From assembly GCA_944548615.1 (NCBI GenBank), contig OX155964.1:19758653-19822652 (forward strand): a DNA stretch of 64,000 nt, written 5' to 3'. Both the position numbers and the translations under genes were made by a program. Source of the stretch: Micropterix aruncella. Its lineage: Eukaryota > Arthropoda > Insecta > Lepidoptera > Micropterigidae. Within the stretch, counting starts at the first letter, position 1, and every line of letters starts with the position of its first letter. This document shows positions 10,246 to 21,799 of this stretch, one piece after another. Below the pieces are notes generated by a model. That model was not told the DNA's origin. It saw nothing but the letters and a program-made list of their open reading frames with translations, and made no database searches.

Positions 10246-11440
10246 TCACAGCAGTCATAATCAGGGCCGATGATTTGATGTCTTCTAACTTAAATAAATA
10301 TTGAAAAGCAGAGGTGATATTATGCATCCCTGTACGCGGCGAGCACCAAGAGGCAAACTTTATGTAAAACGCACGTAATTTAATACGATTCGGAAGTTAA
10401 TTAATAAAATGTCGGTTATTAGATTATGGCAACACAGTGATTGCGCGCAAATAAATAGCAACAAGAAGGCCAACGGCGAACGCTTTCATTATATACGACC
10501 ATAATGATATGTAAAAGAGGACTCGAGACATACAAGGCCCAGCACAGCGAGTAAACAACCACTTTCTGCTTTTCATTACATACTTAGACGCGTAAGGATT
10601 AAAGTAATGCGAACAAGGAGATTTAGTAATCTCTTATTAGGTGAATAAAAATTATAACGGCGAGATATACTCAGCTGTTATTCTTCACGGCTAATTCAGC
10701 CGGTCTCCTATATTTCGGAAATTCTTCGTGGTTTGATTAAAGTTGGATCCAGATCAGTATGAGGGTGGGATGGAAAGAGCGCATGTCGTATGGTATAAAC
10801 GTTATCAAATTATTTGCAAATCAATTCATCATATTTTATAAGTGAACTATGGTGGTACCGTTGGGTGGTAAAACTTTTTACTTGTGATGAAATTATGAGT
10901 GTGGTTCGGTTAGTACTGAGTGCTATGATTTATTTCCTAACTGCCAAAAGAAGGGTTTTATTTTTACCGCATATGTATGTATGTATTTGCATGCCAATTT
11001 GACTATATTATCGTTATTTGTGAGTGTCTTATTTGTGAGTGTCTTATCTCTTTAACCTTTTAGGCAGTAAAAGGGAAATTATATTCAGTAAAAGGGAAAA
11101 GTCTTTTGTTTTAAACACTTGAGACGATAAATTTACTTATTTTGATATGAATTCATAATTGTTGATAATATGACCAATAAACATAACCTAACGATTTAAA
11201 TTATTTTTTTAATATAAAAAACTACTTTTTGTGACTTAAATATAAAATTTACACATATGCTGTCGCTGACTTTTTTGTAGGCATTACCAAGCTCTACAAA
11301 TTGTCTCTAGAACTTAATCATATATCTCTCATCGTTAAGGCAGCGTTAGTTAGAAACGTTTTCCTACGACCGTTTTTTCTCCGCCTTACTTTGCAAATCC
11401 GACTACCACGAAAAAGTCTTTTCATTATATATAAATCATT
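10246..11440. other. Unique spacer between the two large copies
   Basis: No repeat seen elsewhere in the window and no convincing gene. A short direct repeat 'gtgagtgtcttat' lies near 11035-11050. The 62-residue plus-strand frame (10814-11002) has no motif I recognise. If the duplication was originally tandem, this spacer would belong to its unit and be missing from copy 2. Confidence 0.45.
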
Positions 11441-12074
11441 TATATAAAATTACGCCAATTTATTTATTTTGAAAACACCTTCAAAAAAGCCAAGGCCAAC
11501 ATAATTAACAATACAATAAAGTATTATAGATCAACGAACTGTGGCGCAATAGAGATTAAATAATAAAAAACAACGATTCAGCAAAATACATTAATTAGGA
11601 AGATAAATCTATTCCTAAGAATACATTATTAGATAATTTCTTGGAATGTTTAAAAAAAACCAATCACTATTCTAGTAGGATTACAAAATAATTGCCAGTC
11701 ATTGGGTGAATGTACTGGATGATAAAATATCACGTTCGTCTAGTGTGTACATACATTCTTATAAGTATTACATAGTAATAAATTTCTCAAATGCGTACTA
11801 AAATAATAAAATAACAGGAATATCTTTTTATAGATAAATGAAATAATTTGAATGTCAATGTCAAATATTACTTAAGAAGCTTTTAAAAAGCGAGATAATT
11901 ATATAGACGCAGACAAAACAAGTAATTATAATTATTGATATTAAAATATATAAGAATCTAATTAGACAGGACAGATTAAATTGGCGTACCTACATTTTAA
12001 CCCTCAAACGGATAGAGGGAAAATAGTTCTAACCAACATTTTTAATCGATTATAGGGTATGACAATATTCCAGA

Positions 12075-12395
12075 AATACGTTCCGGGATATTAATGGAAC
12101 TTTGAATTCGGTCTGTTGCTTTTTACTTCCCGGCAGAGAAAGCATTGTGAACGCGCAAAAATCTTTTCAAAAAGATATATATTTTAACCCCTCCCCCCCC
12201 CCCCTCCGAGACGATTAAGACCATTTCCAGACTGAAGTCTGTTTGTAAGTCTGTGTGTCTGTGTGTATTCCTCCACGATAGCGCCTAAACGCTTCATCCG
12301 ATTGAGCTGAAATTTGGCATGTAGCCATAATTTGTTCATGGTAAGAGTTGAAAAGATTGTGGCTGAAATCGGTCCACTTTTTTTTATTTCTTATA
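12075..12395 (+). repeat. Poly-C dispersed repeat (family C), copy 2
   Basis: Same blocks as at 5215-5535, but with a shorter poly-C run (about 12191-12204). Confidence 0.75.
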
Positions 12396-13099
12396 ATTGT
12401 GCTTTCTTCGCTTAAAGTTGCGGCCGGCCAGCGCCATCTGTTACCGCGTACCTATATCACTGCGCACTACTACCTATGAACCGCGGCTGCGGTTCGTGTC
12501 TTTATAAAATTATATTCCTTTAATAACTAACTCATAACTACAAAAACAAAACCTACATTTGTTTTATTTCATAAACGGCGAAGTTCACCATTATATTATA
12601 ATTTTGATGTTATTTTCCTTGATATGCGTTTAAGGGTTAAAAGCGATTTTTCAAAAAAAATGCCTAAATACAAAAGTTTTCCATTCACGCAGAACATCGA
12701 AGAAAATGGTCGCTTTGTTATCTCAAAATCAGAGATGTGTGTATCCAGAAGGATGAATAGAGATTTAAGGTGTATGAACAAAGAATGAGACCTTACAGAT
12801 ATGTAATAAATAATAATACTAGATAATTAATAAATAATAAGAAGCTGCCTTCTTTCCGGATCTTACAATTAAATATAGAGAGGGTATCTCTTTCCAAATT
12901 TGAATACCTTGCCACTAATATTAAAATATAAGTAACATTTTTTTCAATTTAAACATTATCGAAAAAAACATACTACTTGTATTATTCTGAACCCGAATTG
13001 CCCTTTTGACAAAAGGTCGATCGGACCAGCAAATAGAGTTTGTCTTAAGTTGTTTGATCAGAGTCAGTGCTTTACTTTCTATTTGTCAGTTGACATTTA

Positions 13100-13399
13100 G
13101 GGCCCGATTGCAGTTCTTCGTGAACTTAAATTGGAAGTTAATTCAACCGAACGAGACAGAGCAATACGTTAGAGGGGAATACGAAAAGAAGTATCGTCGT
13201 TTTCCCGCAACAAAACTACCCGTCGAACGTATATACGTGCGAATAAATTTGAACACATTTTACATTTGTCTTTAATGGGTCATTTTAACGTGGAAAAGTG
13301 ACAACCGTTCATTTCTCATTCCGTTCTAACGTATTGTCCTGTTATGTTCACATTAACTAATATCCGATTTTAGTACACGAAGGAAACGCAATCGATCCC
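13100..13399. mobile_element. GGGC-terminated MITE, copy 2 (duplicated with segment)
   Basis: Identical in layout to 6240-6539 with the same TTA flanks. It was copied as part of the larger duplication rather than inserted independently. Confidence 0.75.
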
Positions 13400-13437
13400 T
13401 TAATTATAGGTGTCCGTATGTAGGTAGGATTCGTTAA

Positions 13438-14157
13438 GAGGCCGTACACGAAATTTTGAGCATTTCGTGAATTTACGTAATTTTGCAGACATTTAAGGTT
13501 AAAATACTGTATTTCTATAAGTTTTATTGCACAACATAAAAGATCATATATATTATTGTCTAATGAGTGAGCTACTTTTTTGAAAATTATTATAGAATTT
13601 TGATTAATTGACCTTAAACCGGCTACTGTTTGTGAATTTTTGCTGTAAGAGGTTTAGAATATAACATATTTACGAATCGTTTCGACATCTAAACGGTATA
13701 AAAAAATTACAATGTATTGTTGTGAAAGTCTTCTATATAATAAGTGAATCACTTTTTTACTACTTTCATATAAAATTATTGATAAAAAAAATATTTTACT
13801 TAGTCAATTTTTTTAGAAAATGGGCGAAGAAATGCTTTTGATTTTAGCCTTTTAGAACTCTCGTTCATAAAATAAAAACAACAGAAATAAAGTTTAGTTC
13901 AATATCAATCCATTTCCTCAAAAAAAAAATGCAAAACATTAATTAAAATTAGCAATAAAGTCTTTTAAAACAACCTAATTCTCGCGTTATGATACTCGCC
14001 TATGATACGATTCACGCCTCAAGTCAGCTAGTCCCCGCCGAGCGCTTCCAAAGGGTGGACGTATCTCTTTGGCTCCGAAAATCCTACCTACCTATAGTTA
14101 TATTATACCATTGATTATAGAGGTATCACGGCCCACATCGATTTCGTACACGGCCTC
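13438..14157. mobile_element. TTAA-flanked 720-bp element, copy 2 (duplicated with segment)
   Basis: The same 17-bp inverted termini and TTAA flanks (13434-13437 and 14158-14161) as the first copy, with only a few base changes inside. Confidence 0.7.
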
Positions 14158-15089
14158 TTAAGTTTCTTCTTGTGTTTGCTATTTTTTCTACTTCCTTTGT
14201 TTTTTCATATGTTAGCAAAGTAAGCGTTTGCAGCATTTACTACGTCATAAATGTACATTGTCGAGTGTGTGTCCTTCCATTTTTTAAAAATCAATTATAG
14301 TCCTGTTTTGTACAATGTTGTTTATTTCTTTAACTGCTGTAGTAGTTATCAGCTCGTGTAGTTGTCATTGCATTACTGACTGTTGTAGTTATCAGCCTAG
14401 ACAGTGTAGTATTTTTCCATGGTCTGTTTAATTATATTCGAACAGATACTTCTGTATTTCTTGAAGTAAATCTTAATCGTTTGTTTAGTGGAGAGCTTTT
14501 GTATGTTTATGTAATCTGTACCGTTTCCGTATACTACTTATTATTCAGTCGCTTATCCATGGTTTTAGTCTTTTGTATTTGGTCTTTTGTATTTGGTCTT
14601 TTGTATTTGGTCTTTATTGTGATAATATATCCGTATAAGTCTTATTACATGCGTCCCTCCTTAGTTTTTATTCAATTGTCTTTCTTGTCAATTGTGGTCG
14701 ATTTAGTTCATGTCGTCTTCCTTGAAGTGCTAACAATGTACAATAAGGGTCGGTTACGGTAGTCCTCACATCTGCCGCTATCAGAACATACGATGAACAT
14801 GATTATATGTGGTCGATACAGATCTGTATATTGTCGGTCTCTCTTCTTGCTATATTTATCGCTGCTACACATTCAAGTTCACTGATGTGGTTTCGGTATT
14901 CATCAGCTTGTGGGTGTCTTTGTGCACAAATAGAAATACTCGTGTCAGCAGCGAGTATGTCGTGTATCTCTGTCGTTATGGTCATTTGTTCGTATATCGA
15001 AGCGTAAAGTCTATTTAGAAAACTAGAAATGTTTCGTATTAAGGTGACCTATACACTGCAAAAATTACCTACACTGTACATCAGAAGAG

Positions 15090-15970
15090 TAAACACAACG
15101 GGTGAACCCATCACCCCAGGGAGTTTTAACGACATCAGGTCGTACCCTCCCGTAGAGTGAAAGGGACATCTCCCATAGAGTGAACGTGAAGACTTGGCGG
15201 ACAAAGACAGTCCACTGTCTATCTTCACCGACAAGCCCGTGAAAGTCCAATGCTTTACCGCGAAGCGTTGGGAAGTGAATCCACCGGGCCGACCTCTCTC
15301 CGTCACTACCAGATTTAGCCGGATTTCTCCGTCCTTTAGTCCGGCTGCAGGTACGAAGTCACTTGCGCGGCCTATACCTGATGCTACCGGTAATACAGTT
15401 TGAATTTACCGCGGACCGTGGAGCCCTTTGCCCGTCTTTTACGCGGGATCCGGTGGCCAAGTAGTTTTATTTGTAGCTGACATTAGGTCAACGATCACCC
15501 CCGCTTCTTGAAAGTGTAAAACCATTTTCATACCCCCCTCCCCCCGGTTATTCGCTGGAGTGCACAGTCGATTGGCTAACGCCACACGATTAGCAAACCG
15601 CTCAGCGGCGCTTGAACGCCTCTTCGATGAGACTACCGGATGGGAGTTAAACCGTGAGTTGAGCCGACCCAAGGTAACGAGCAGGTTATATAGTCCAAGC
15701 TGCACGGAACCGTTAGCTACCAGGAAACGTATCACACCGTTTCCAGACCCCCTGGTTATTCGCCGGAGTACAGTCGATTAGCTAACGACAACAGAGGATC
15801 CGATCCCACCGGTACACGACACAGCCGTGACAGGGTTCACAAAGTCCTTTCCAGGTTTGCCCCTCTTCGAAGAGGCTACCGGGTGGGTGTTAAACCGTGA
15901 CTTAAGCTGACCTTAAATGACAAATAGGTCATCAGGCCCAAGCTGCACGTAACTGTTAATGTAACTCATC
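15090..15970 (+). repeat. Family A long-form copy (duplicated with segment)
   Basis: Near-identical to 8205-9085, including the repeated tail and the C-run 'acccccctcccccc'. Confidence 0.75.
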
Positions 15971-16084
15971 TAGGCCTATAAAGCCTACCGATTTTTTTGT
16001 GGAGGCTTCGAATATTTATACACATTACCTTTAATATATAATTATCGTTAATAATAAAATCGAAGACTATCGCGGTTGTTTGAC

Positions 16085-16269
16085 ATTATAAATAGGATAG
16101 AAAACGAATTTACCGCGTGAAATTTGTAGCACCCGACGTTTCGGTGACATTGCAGCCGCCGTTGTCTAGGGTAGACAGTCTACCCTAGACAACGGTGGCT
16201 GCAACGTCACCGAAACGTCGGGTGCTACAAATTTCACGCGATAAATTCGTTTTCTATCCTATTTATAAT
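16085..16269. repeat. 185-bp near-perfect foldback, copy 2
   Basis: Same sequence and symmetry as 9200-9384. Confidence 0.85.
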
Positions 16270-16455
16270 ATCGTTAATAATATTTCAACACTGAGACAGC
16301 AAATCAGTTTTCAAGTAGGTACTAATTATACTCGTGTTTGTATCTTCATCCGTCAGCGTACTTATATTGAAGTATACGTTACTGTTATGGTAACCTGAAC
16401 CATACGAAGCAATGATTCCATTTCAAAATTATAGATAATCATAGCAACTAGATCT

Positions 16456-16841
16456 GTCAACTATAATGGGCGAACCCATCACCTCAGGAAGTTTTAACGA
16501 TACTAGATCGTTCTGTCTCCCGTGAGGTGAGCGCAGAAGACTTGGGACGATAAACAATCCACGCCACTCGCCCGTCAGAGGCTAACGCCTTACGGCGAGG
16601 CACCGGGAAAGGTACCCAGCGGGCAGCCTCGCCCAATTAATACCAATTTAGAAGGATATATCCGGCTGTAATTAATCTTCAGGATACCTTTTGCCTGCTG
16701 ACTCCTTACATGTTTGAGGTCGCTTGCGCGGTCCTCTCCCTTACGTAGCGGTGATACGGTGTCTACCGAATCTATCCTTTGCCCGGCTTATTTACCCGGG
16801 ATCGAATGTCCGAACGGTTATTTCAAGAGCAGTTGCCATAA
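16456..16841 (+). repeat. Family A, truncated at the duplication edge
   Basis: Matches 9571-9956 and stops abruptly at 16841 where the Helitron fragment begins. Confidence 0.8.
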
Positions 16842-16969
16842 TTTGCAGTTGGCACTCACAAATAATGTGGCTTTCTATTGGTAAAAGAATGTTCAAAATC
16901 GGTTCAGTAGATCCAGAGATTACTTCCTACAACCTCACAAACTTTACCCCTTTAAAATATTAGTATAGA
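16842..16969 (-). mobile_element. Helitron 5' fragment (non-autonomous)
   Basis: Read on the minus strand, the sequence begins A|TCTATACTAATATTTTAAAG. It continues with the 'ctactgaaccgattttgaac' and 'accaatagaaagccacatta' segments characteristic of a common lepidopteran non-autonomous Helitron. The host A before TC is present. The element is cut at 16842, directly at the edge of the duplicated segment, so its CTAG 3' end is missing. Confidence 0.65.
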
Positions 16970-17270
16970 TGAATACTCACACACAAAGTCAACGCTAACT
17001 CATATATTCTGTTACAGTAAAATTTTGGGAACTATCTATTGATTTATGAACCAAAAATGCATAAATATATATATAATAATTATAAAGAATTGCATTTCTG
17101 CTTTGATGGGCTCACAACTTGTCAATTGTGTATGTGTTGTGGCAACCCTGGTGGTTCGGCGAAACTTAGGTACTTAATTCGAAAACGGGCTCGAGGCGTC
17201 TTACTGTTCTTGTTTTACTATGCTCCAGTTGAGAGGTAAAATTTCGTTATGTTGTGTTATGTGTGAGTGC
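16970..17270. other. No recognisable feature
   Basis: AT-rich sequence. The 66-residue frame at 17039-17239 has no recognisable motif. Confidence 0.35.
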
Positions 17271-17276
17271 ATCTGT

Positions 17277-17590
17277 GCACACGATACCTTAAGAGGGCGT
17301 TGTCCGCTTTCAAAAATTCTTCTACCAATAGGTTTAATTCGTCATTGGGAACAACTGATTTAATTTAGGGTTCCGTACTTACGAAAGAAATGAGAGCTAA
17401 CATACAAACGGACCTCTTTGGGTGTGTGTATGCGCACGATAACTGGAGAACGCATCGCCCGATTTCAAAATTTCTTTCGCCAATAGGTTTTATTCGTCAA
17501 TGGTAAGAAATAGATTCCGATAAGGATCCGTACCTATGATAAAAATGGGAGCTGCCATACAAACGGACTTATTTAAATTACATTTCTAGC
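17277..17590 (+). repeat. Two-unit tandem repeat, period about 155 bp
   Basis: The blocks 'gcacacgata', 'tttcaaaaattctt.taccaataggttt.attcgtca', 'ccgtac' and 'gagct..catacaaacggac' occur at about 17277-17431 and again at about 17432-17585. The core resembles the internal region of lepidopteran Helitrons. Confidence 0.6.
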
Positions 17591-17659
17591 CGTAAGATCA
17601 GGAAAATCGGGCGGCAGTGCGAAATAAGTAGGGTAGAACGAGGCAAGACCGGGTGGGGA

Positions 17660-17990
17660 GGTGTGGAAAATATCGTAATTTCATTAAATATCTGTTTTGT
17701 TAAATATCGTACTTTTTAATATTACAGTAATTTTAAAAATTTCGCACCTGTTTACAATATCGTTCTTTTGTAAAATATCATAATTTTAGAAAATGTCGTG
17801 ATTTTTTTAATGTCCGATATTTTATTGTACTTTCACAAATGTAACACTTTCAGAAAATATCGTACTTTCAGAAAATATCATATATTTAAAAAAATATTGT
17901 ACTTGCAACCATATCTTCGGTCTAAAAGCGTACTGGTCGTACTTTCAGAAACTTTGTACTTTCGAAACTTCGTGCTTTCATAAACTGTAG
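17660..17990 (+). repeat. Degenerate short tandem motif AAAATATCGTACTTTCAG
   Basis: Variants of 'aaatatcgtacttt' recur at irregular 18-25 bp spacing through the interval, clearest at 17850-17890 and 17935-17975. The overlapping minus-strand frame (17878-18258) reads through it but encodes nothing recognisable. Confidence 0.6.
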
Positions 17991-19080
17991 GATAGTTTTT
18001 AAAAAACATCGGCCGAAAAAACGTGTTTTTTGGCGACTTTTTAGGAAAACTTTTTTGTCGCGATACATTTATGCTCCTTTTCCCCGATCGCAGCCGCTTG
18101 GCGAGCAGGCAGGGATACGCTCCGCTGACTCGCGAGCTACAGTGAAGCCGGAATACTTCAATAGAAAACAACGTTAACTCCCGGAAAACGATTAGCATTT
18201 TAACGGACGATATTACTTTATTATTTATATAGTTTGATATAACCACAAACAGAAACATGTTAATAAGAAAATAGAACTAAAATGAGGTGAAGTAGAATTA
18301 AAAGTGAGTTTCACAGAATAGAAAATCAAAGATTAAAAGAAAAGAGGAAAATAGGGCGGGGATGGGGGGGTAAGGACGGCTACATTGACATTCTTGTAAC
18401 GGTGAACCTTAATCGACTCTTACTCGTCTTCTGAATATAACCAGACAATCAAATTATCATGTACGAAGTGTGGCGTACATTTACCTGTTTTAAAGCTTTT
18501 TCAATTTGTTCTTCCAAAATTCAAATAGGTATTGACATAACATCATCCTTTTTCTTTTACAATGATTGCAGGATTTGCAAGTGGGTGCATATTGCAAAGA
18601 GCCGTGCGATCAATATTAATTAATTTCAATAAAACGTCAAGCAAACCACTCTCACTGGCATGTCACTGCCCGTGCAGAAGTACATCTCGTATAAATTAAA
18701 ATGAATGAAAGATTGCTATGCCCGTTGTTAAGTATATTAGATGGTAACGACCTGTTTTTGGAGTTTACTCCTTAAGAATCGATTTCATTTAAAGCCCCGG
18801 TATGAAAATTTAATGGATAGTAAACGTTAACAAAAACCGTTACGTTTAAAGTCAGTAAAGTTTGAAAATTGAAAAGAGTGCAACAATACCCAACAGGAGA
18901 CCATAACTTCGATGAAATTTGCCAGCTTCCGAGCCAACCCATACATTTGTCGAATGGTGAAATGAGACAGATATTAAATCAGCAGGATGCAATCTGAGAG
19001 AATCATACTCCAGTCGCGCGTCGGAGCTGACTTTTTTAACACGCTTTTATTAGGTCGACCTGTATGTGACTATGTAATGG
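17991..19080. other. No supported gene
   Basis: Mostly AT-rich, with a moderately GC-rich patch at 18080-18140. On the minus strand, 18425-18490 reads as a short peptide (CTPHFVHDNLIVWLYSEDE then stop) that could be the tail of a decayed transposase, but this is too little to name. A G-run lies at 18360-18370. Confidence 0.35.
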
Positions 19081-19184
19081 AATCTAAGGTAACTAATTTA
19101 ACCATCTTCCAAGGATCGTAGCGTCGTGAAAATTGGCAGCTGTATGTAGTTCTGATGACAATACAATAATATGGTACTGTCGAG

Positions 19185-19405
19185 CTGATCTGATGATGGA
19201 GTCGGAAGATATGAACTGGAACTTCATGATGGAACATCGTATCATAGCTGTGTTTGGACTTGTTAGAAAAGTCTTGGAATGAACTTTGACCACGATTAGG
19301 TTTCAAGGTCTGATGATGAAGCCGGAAGATAGGCACTGGCATTCCATGATGGAATATCGTATCATAGCCGTGTGTATGTGAATATCGTATCATAGCCCAA
19401 AAGCG
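19185..19405 (+). repeat. Tandem repeat of LINE-3'-like units, period about 127 bp
   Basis: 'ctgatgatggagtcggaagat..gaactgg.a.ttcatgatggaa.atcgtatcatagc' at about 19187 recurs at about 19312, and a short third piece follows at 19380-19398. To my knowledge, such units are found in the 3' regions of lepidopteran RTE-like LINEs. Confidence 0.6.
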
Positions 19406-19514
19406 TGTTTTTAGTGTTTTTTTTTAAACTTTTTAGTTTTCTTTATGTATTTTTTTTACTAGCTTCTATAATAGTAAGTTAGTTAGTTGGCTTGTATGTC
19501 TAAGCGATGCGGGC

Positions 19515-19623
19515 CCCGATGCAACCGATCCTCGACAGCCTTAATCGAGGAAGACGCCTGGCTGTAGTCTTCCTTGATCTTTCGAGTGTTTTCGACTTGG
19601 TTGATCACTCTAGCAGTTTATGA
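19515..19623 (+). pseudogene. LINE reverse transcriptase motif A fragment
   Basis: In the frame beginning at 19516 the translation contains RGRRLAVVFLDLSSVFDLVDH before a stop at 19621-19623. The pattern FLDLSxxFDxVDH is motif A of the non-LTR reverse transcriptase palm, with the first catalytic aspartate at the D after FL. The usual alanine before FD is V here. The fragment is about 35 codons long and is bounded by unrelated or family A-like sequence, so it is a relic. Confidence 0.65.
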
Positions 19624-19629
19624 TTCCTC

Positions 19630-20000
19630 GCAGTTAGAACGCTAAAACCCGATCGTTTTCCTAAGTTGGCTCAACTCGTGGTTCAACTCCTATCCGGTGG
19701 CCTCCTCGAAGAGGATTCAAACTGGAATGGGCTCCGTTTTCCCCTATAACGGAAAGTGGATCGATTCCTCTGAGGCGGGCGCTGCTGGGAGGTTTGCGCT
19801 TTGTGCGGTGTCAGCCAATTGACTGTGCACAGGCCATTAACTGCAGGAGTCTGGAAAAGATCTGATACGTTTCTTAAGCAGCGGAGTTGGATGTTGACCT
19901 GATGTCAGCCACCTTTGAAACGATCCGTTGGCCACCCGATCTCGAGGCGGATCCCATGGAGACGCAGCTTCGTGTAACTGTTGGGAAATTTCAGCAAGCC
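19630..20000 (-). repeat. Diverged family A-like patch
   Basis: On the minus strand it holds 'ctccgctgcttaagaaac', 'ccagactcctgcag', 'cagtcaattggctgacaccgcac', 'aatcgatccact' and 'cctcttcgaggaggccaccgga'. These are recognisable family A blocks in a shuffled, diverged form. Confidence 0.45.
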
Positions 20001-20339
20001 CTTCGATCAAAAATACGAGTATTTTAAGACAGCGGAGAGACTATCCATACGATCACTTGTGCATGGATTGTCAAGCTTGCTTTATCACACCTCGTTAGGA
20101 ATCATCTCGAATTAGCCGATAGCCGGAAGGCGTACGGAATGCGGAGAAAAAACAACCACGCTGGATCCAATTACGCCAGTACGGTTGAACGCAGGATAAA
20201 TTCCAACACCATTTTACACAATACTTCAATATTACATATATACAACGGAACATATTATAAAATGGGACGTCTATCTGTATGTCTGTCTGGCTATCTGTTA
20301 TCTAATAACTTGAACCATTAGGCCATTTTCGATCGGTTT

Positions 20340-20700
20340 GATTTCTATGTAAAACCTAGTTTCGGGACATAAATATTATCATTAGGACGACACAGTTATT
20401 CTGAGTTTATAGTTTAGTAACTTTTTTATTTCTTTATTTATTTATCCCTTATTGTACACACATAATTTACCTATAACTAGTTAATCGTACATGACAATAC
20501 ATTAGAGCCCCGGATAAATGTAAAAAAAATAGTTTTGTGACTTAAATATTACCATTCGAATGACATAATTATTCTGAGTTTAAGAACTTTAGTTTTGTTG
20601 AGTTTATTAACTTTTTTATTTATTTATTTATTTACTTAGCCCTTATTTTACATACTTAATTTAACTATAATTAGTTACTCGTACATACCAATACACATTT
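20340..20700 (+). repeat. Two-unit tandem repeat, period about 180 bp
   Basis: 'gttttgtgacttaaatattaccattcgaatgacataattattctgagttta' has a diverged partner at 20350-20415. Both are followed by 'aacttttttatttatttatttatt', 'ccttatt.tacata.ttaat', 'actcgtacat' and a 'ggggccc' or 'gagccc' end. Flanking 20000-20340 and 20700-21020 show no gene. Confidence 0.6.
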
Positions 20701-21022
20701 TGGGGCCCTGAAAATATACTAAAGAATGCGGCTTCGATGGGATTTTATCACTTCACTGGGCAGAGCCTGTATTAAGGTGATATTTTGTGCGGCATTAAAG
20801 AAGGTTGCTACAATATTGGGCAACTATTTAGTGTTATGAGATGAATATTATATGTGTAAAATATTTCACAAAAACTTTAGTTATTAGATTAGGTAAAACA
20901 TATATCAGATATATTAATACGGCTATAAAGTTATAGAAATTATAATAATAATAAGAAATAAAATATCTGAGTACCTATTTTATTTAACAACGCTGGTTAC
21001 TAAAAGCTCACAGTCCTGTTTA

Positions 21023-21331
21023 TCAACCAGTCGTAGAGTTTATCAACCAGTATGTCACCAGTCTTTTATAATGGTTCTTTTGAATGCTTGTAGTTTGGCC
21101 TAGGTGTGTATTAAAGGCGTTGCGGAGTGTCTTCGCGAGGTAACTGTAATGTTTTTGTCCAAAGGACGTTCTCATTATCGGTTGTATACGTCTGTTTATC
21201 TGTCTTGTGTCGTGTATGAGCCATACTGGTCGACTTGTCGTTGTCCCGTTGGAGTCGTATCTGCAGCATATTAAAACCTGCTGCATGTATGACACATTCA
21301 TTACTGACACAATCCAACTGAGGTGACACAT
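21023..21331 (-). pseudogene. Possible LINE pol C-terminal remnant
   Basis: A 102-residue minus-strand frame includes IMRTSFGQKHYSYLAKTLRN followed by a region ending VTYWLINS. The pattern 'FGxxxYSYLAxxxxN' followed by a helix and WL resembles the C-terminus of LINE-encoded pol proteins. No catalytic domain is present and a second frame is open in parallel. The assignment is tentative. Confidence 0.4.
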
Positions 21332-21538
21332 TCCTTAAAGGTCCATTTCATTCAGATCTGGTTGAAGCTTAGCTCGACAGCCACATATTAACGCTAAAAG
21401 CTGCGAGTCCAAATCCCAGTCAGGTCCTTAGCCAAATATTAGCAAGATATACCCACAGTTGCTTATATATTGCACATATACGTATATATGTGTTCGATTA
21501 ACTAAAGCTGATTCAGCCTCCAACGTAAGCTTAAAACG

Positions 21539-21690
21539 GTTGATGAGAATCTAAGTTGGGAAAACTACATTACAAATTTGAGTGCCAGAACTAGAAAGCT
21601 GGTGTATATGTTTTTTTTTGCTACGCAATATTCTATTTAAAACAACAATATACTCGTATATTGCGCCATTGATTTTATAGATGATTGCGC
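21539..21690 (+). pseudogene. LINE reverse transcriptase thumb fragment
   Basis: In one frame 21539-21613 reads VDENLSWENYITNLSARTRK followed by LVYMF. Then, after a T-run, the sequence resumes as LRNILFKTTIYSYIAP. This matches the LINE pattern 'iDdhLsWkxHIxxlxxxxRKlxYxFkxLRxil', which lies just C-terminal to the palm. It is a short, decayed fragment on the strand opposite to the 21.0-21.3 kb remnant. Confidence 0.55.
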
Positions 21691-21724
21691 CAACATATTT
21701 TATCATATAGCTTCAGAACGATCA

Positions 21725-21785
21725 AATATCGTTAAAACTTCCTGAAGTTACGGGTTCGCCCGTTGTAGTTGACTCCTTCAAGTAT
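21725..21785 (-). repeat. Family A 5' fragment
   Basis: On the minus strand: 'gtcaactacaacgggcgaacccgtaacttcaggaagttttaacg', the first 60 bp of family A only. Confidence 0.7.
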
Positions 21786-21799
21786 CCTATGGCTCCATA

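Larger units (their letters stand above)
11441..16841 (+). repeat. Large local duplication, copy 2 (about 5.4 kb)
   Basis: Same orientation as 4584-9956. The left junction is at 'tataaaattacgcca'. The right junction falls inside a family A element, after 'caagagcagttgccata'. To its right lies the 5' part of a Helitron on the minus strand rather than the rest of family A. Included are family C (12075-12395), the GGGC MITE (13100-13399), the TTAA-flanked element (13438-14157), family A (15090-15970), the foldback (16085-16269) and truncated family A (16456-16841). Confidence 0.93.

Noticed and set aside
21405..21425. 'gcgagtccaaatcccagt' resembling a tRNA-derived SINE B box
   Set aside because: No matching A box or tRNA-like fold upstream, and no second copy in the window.
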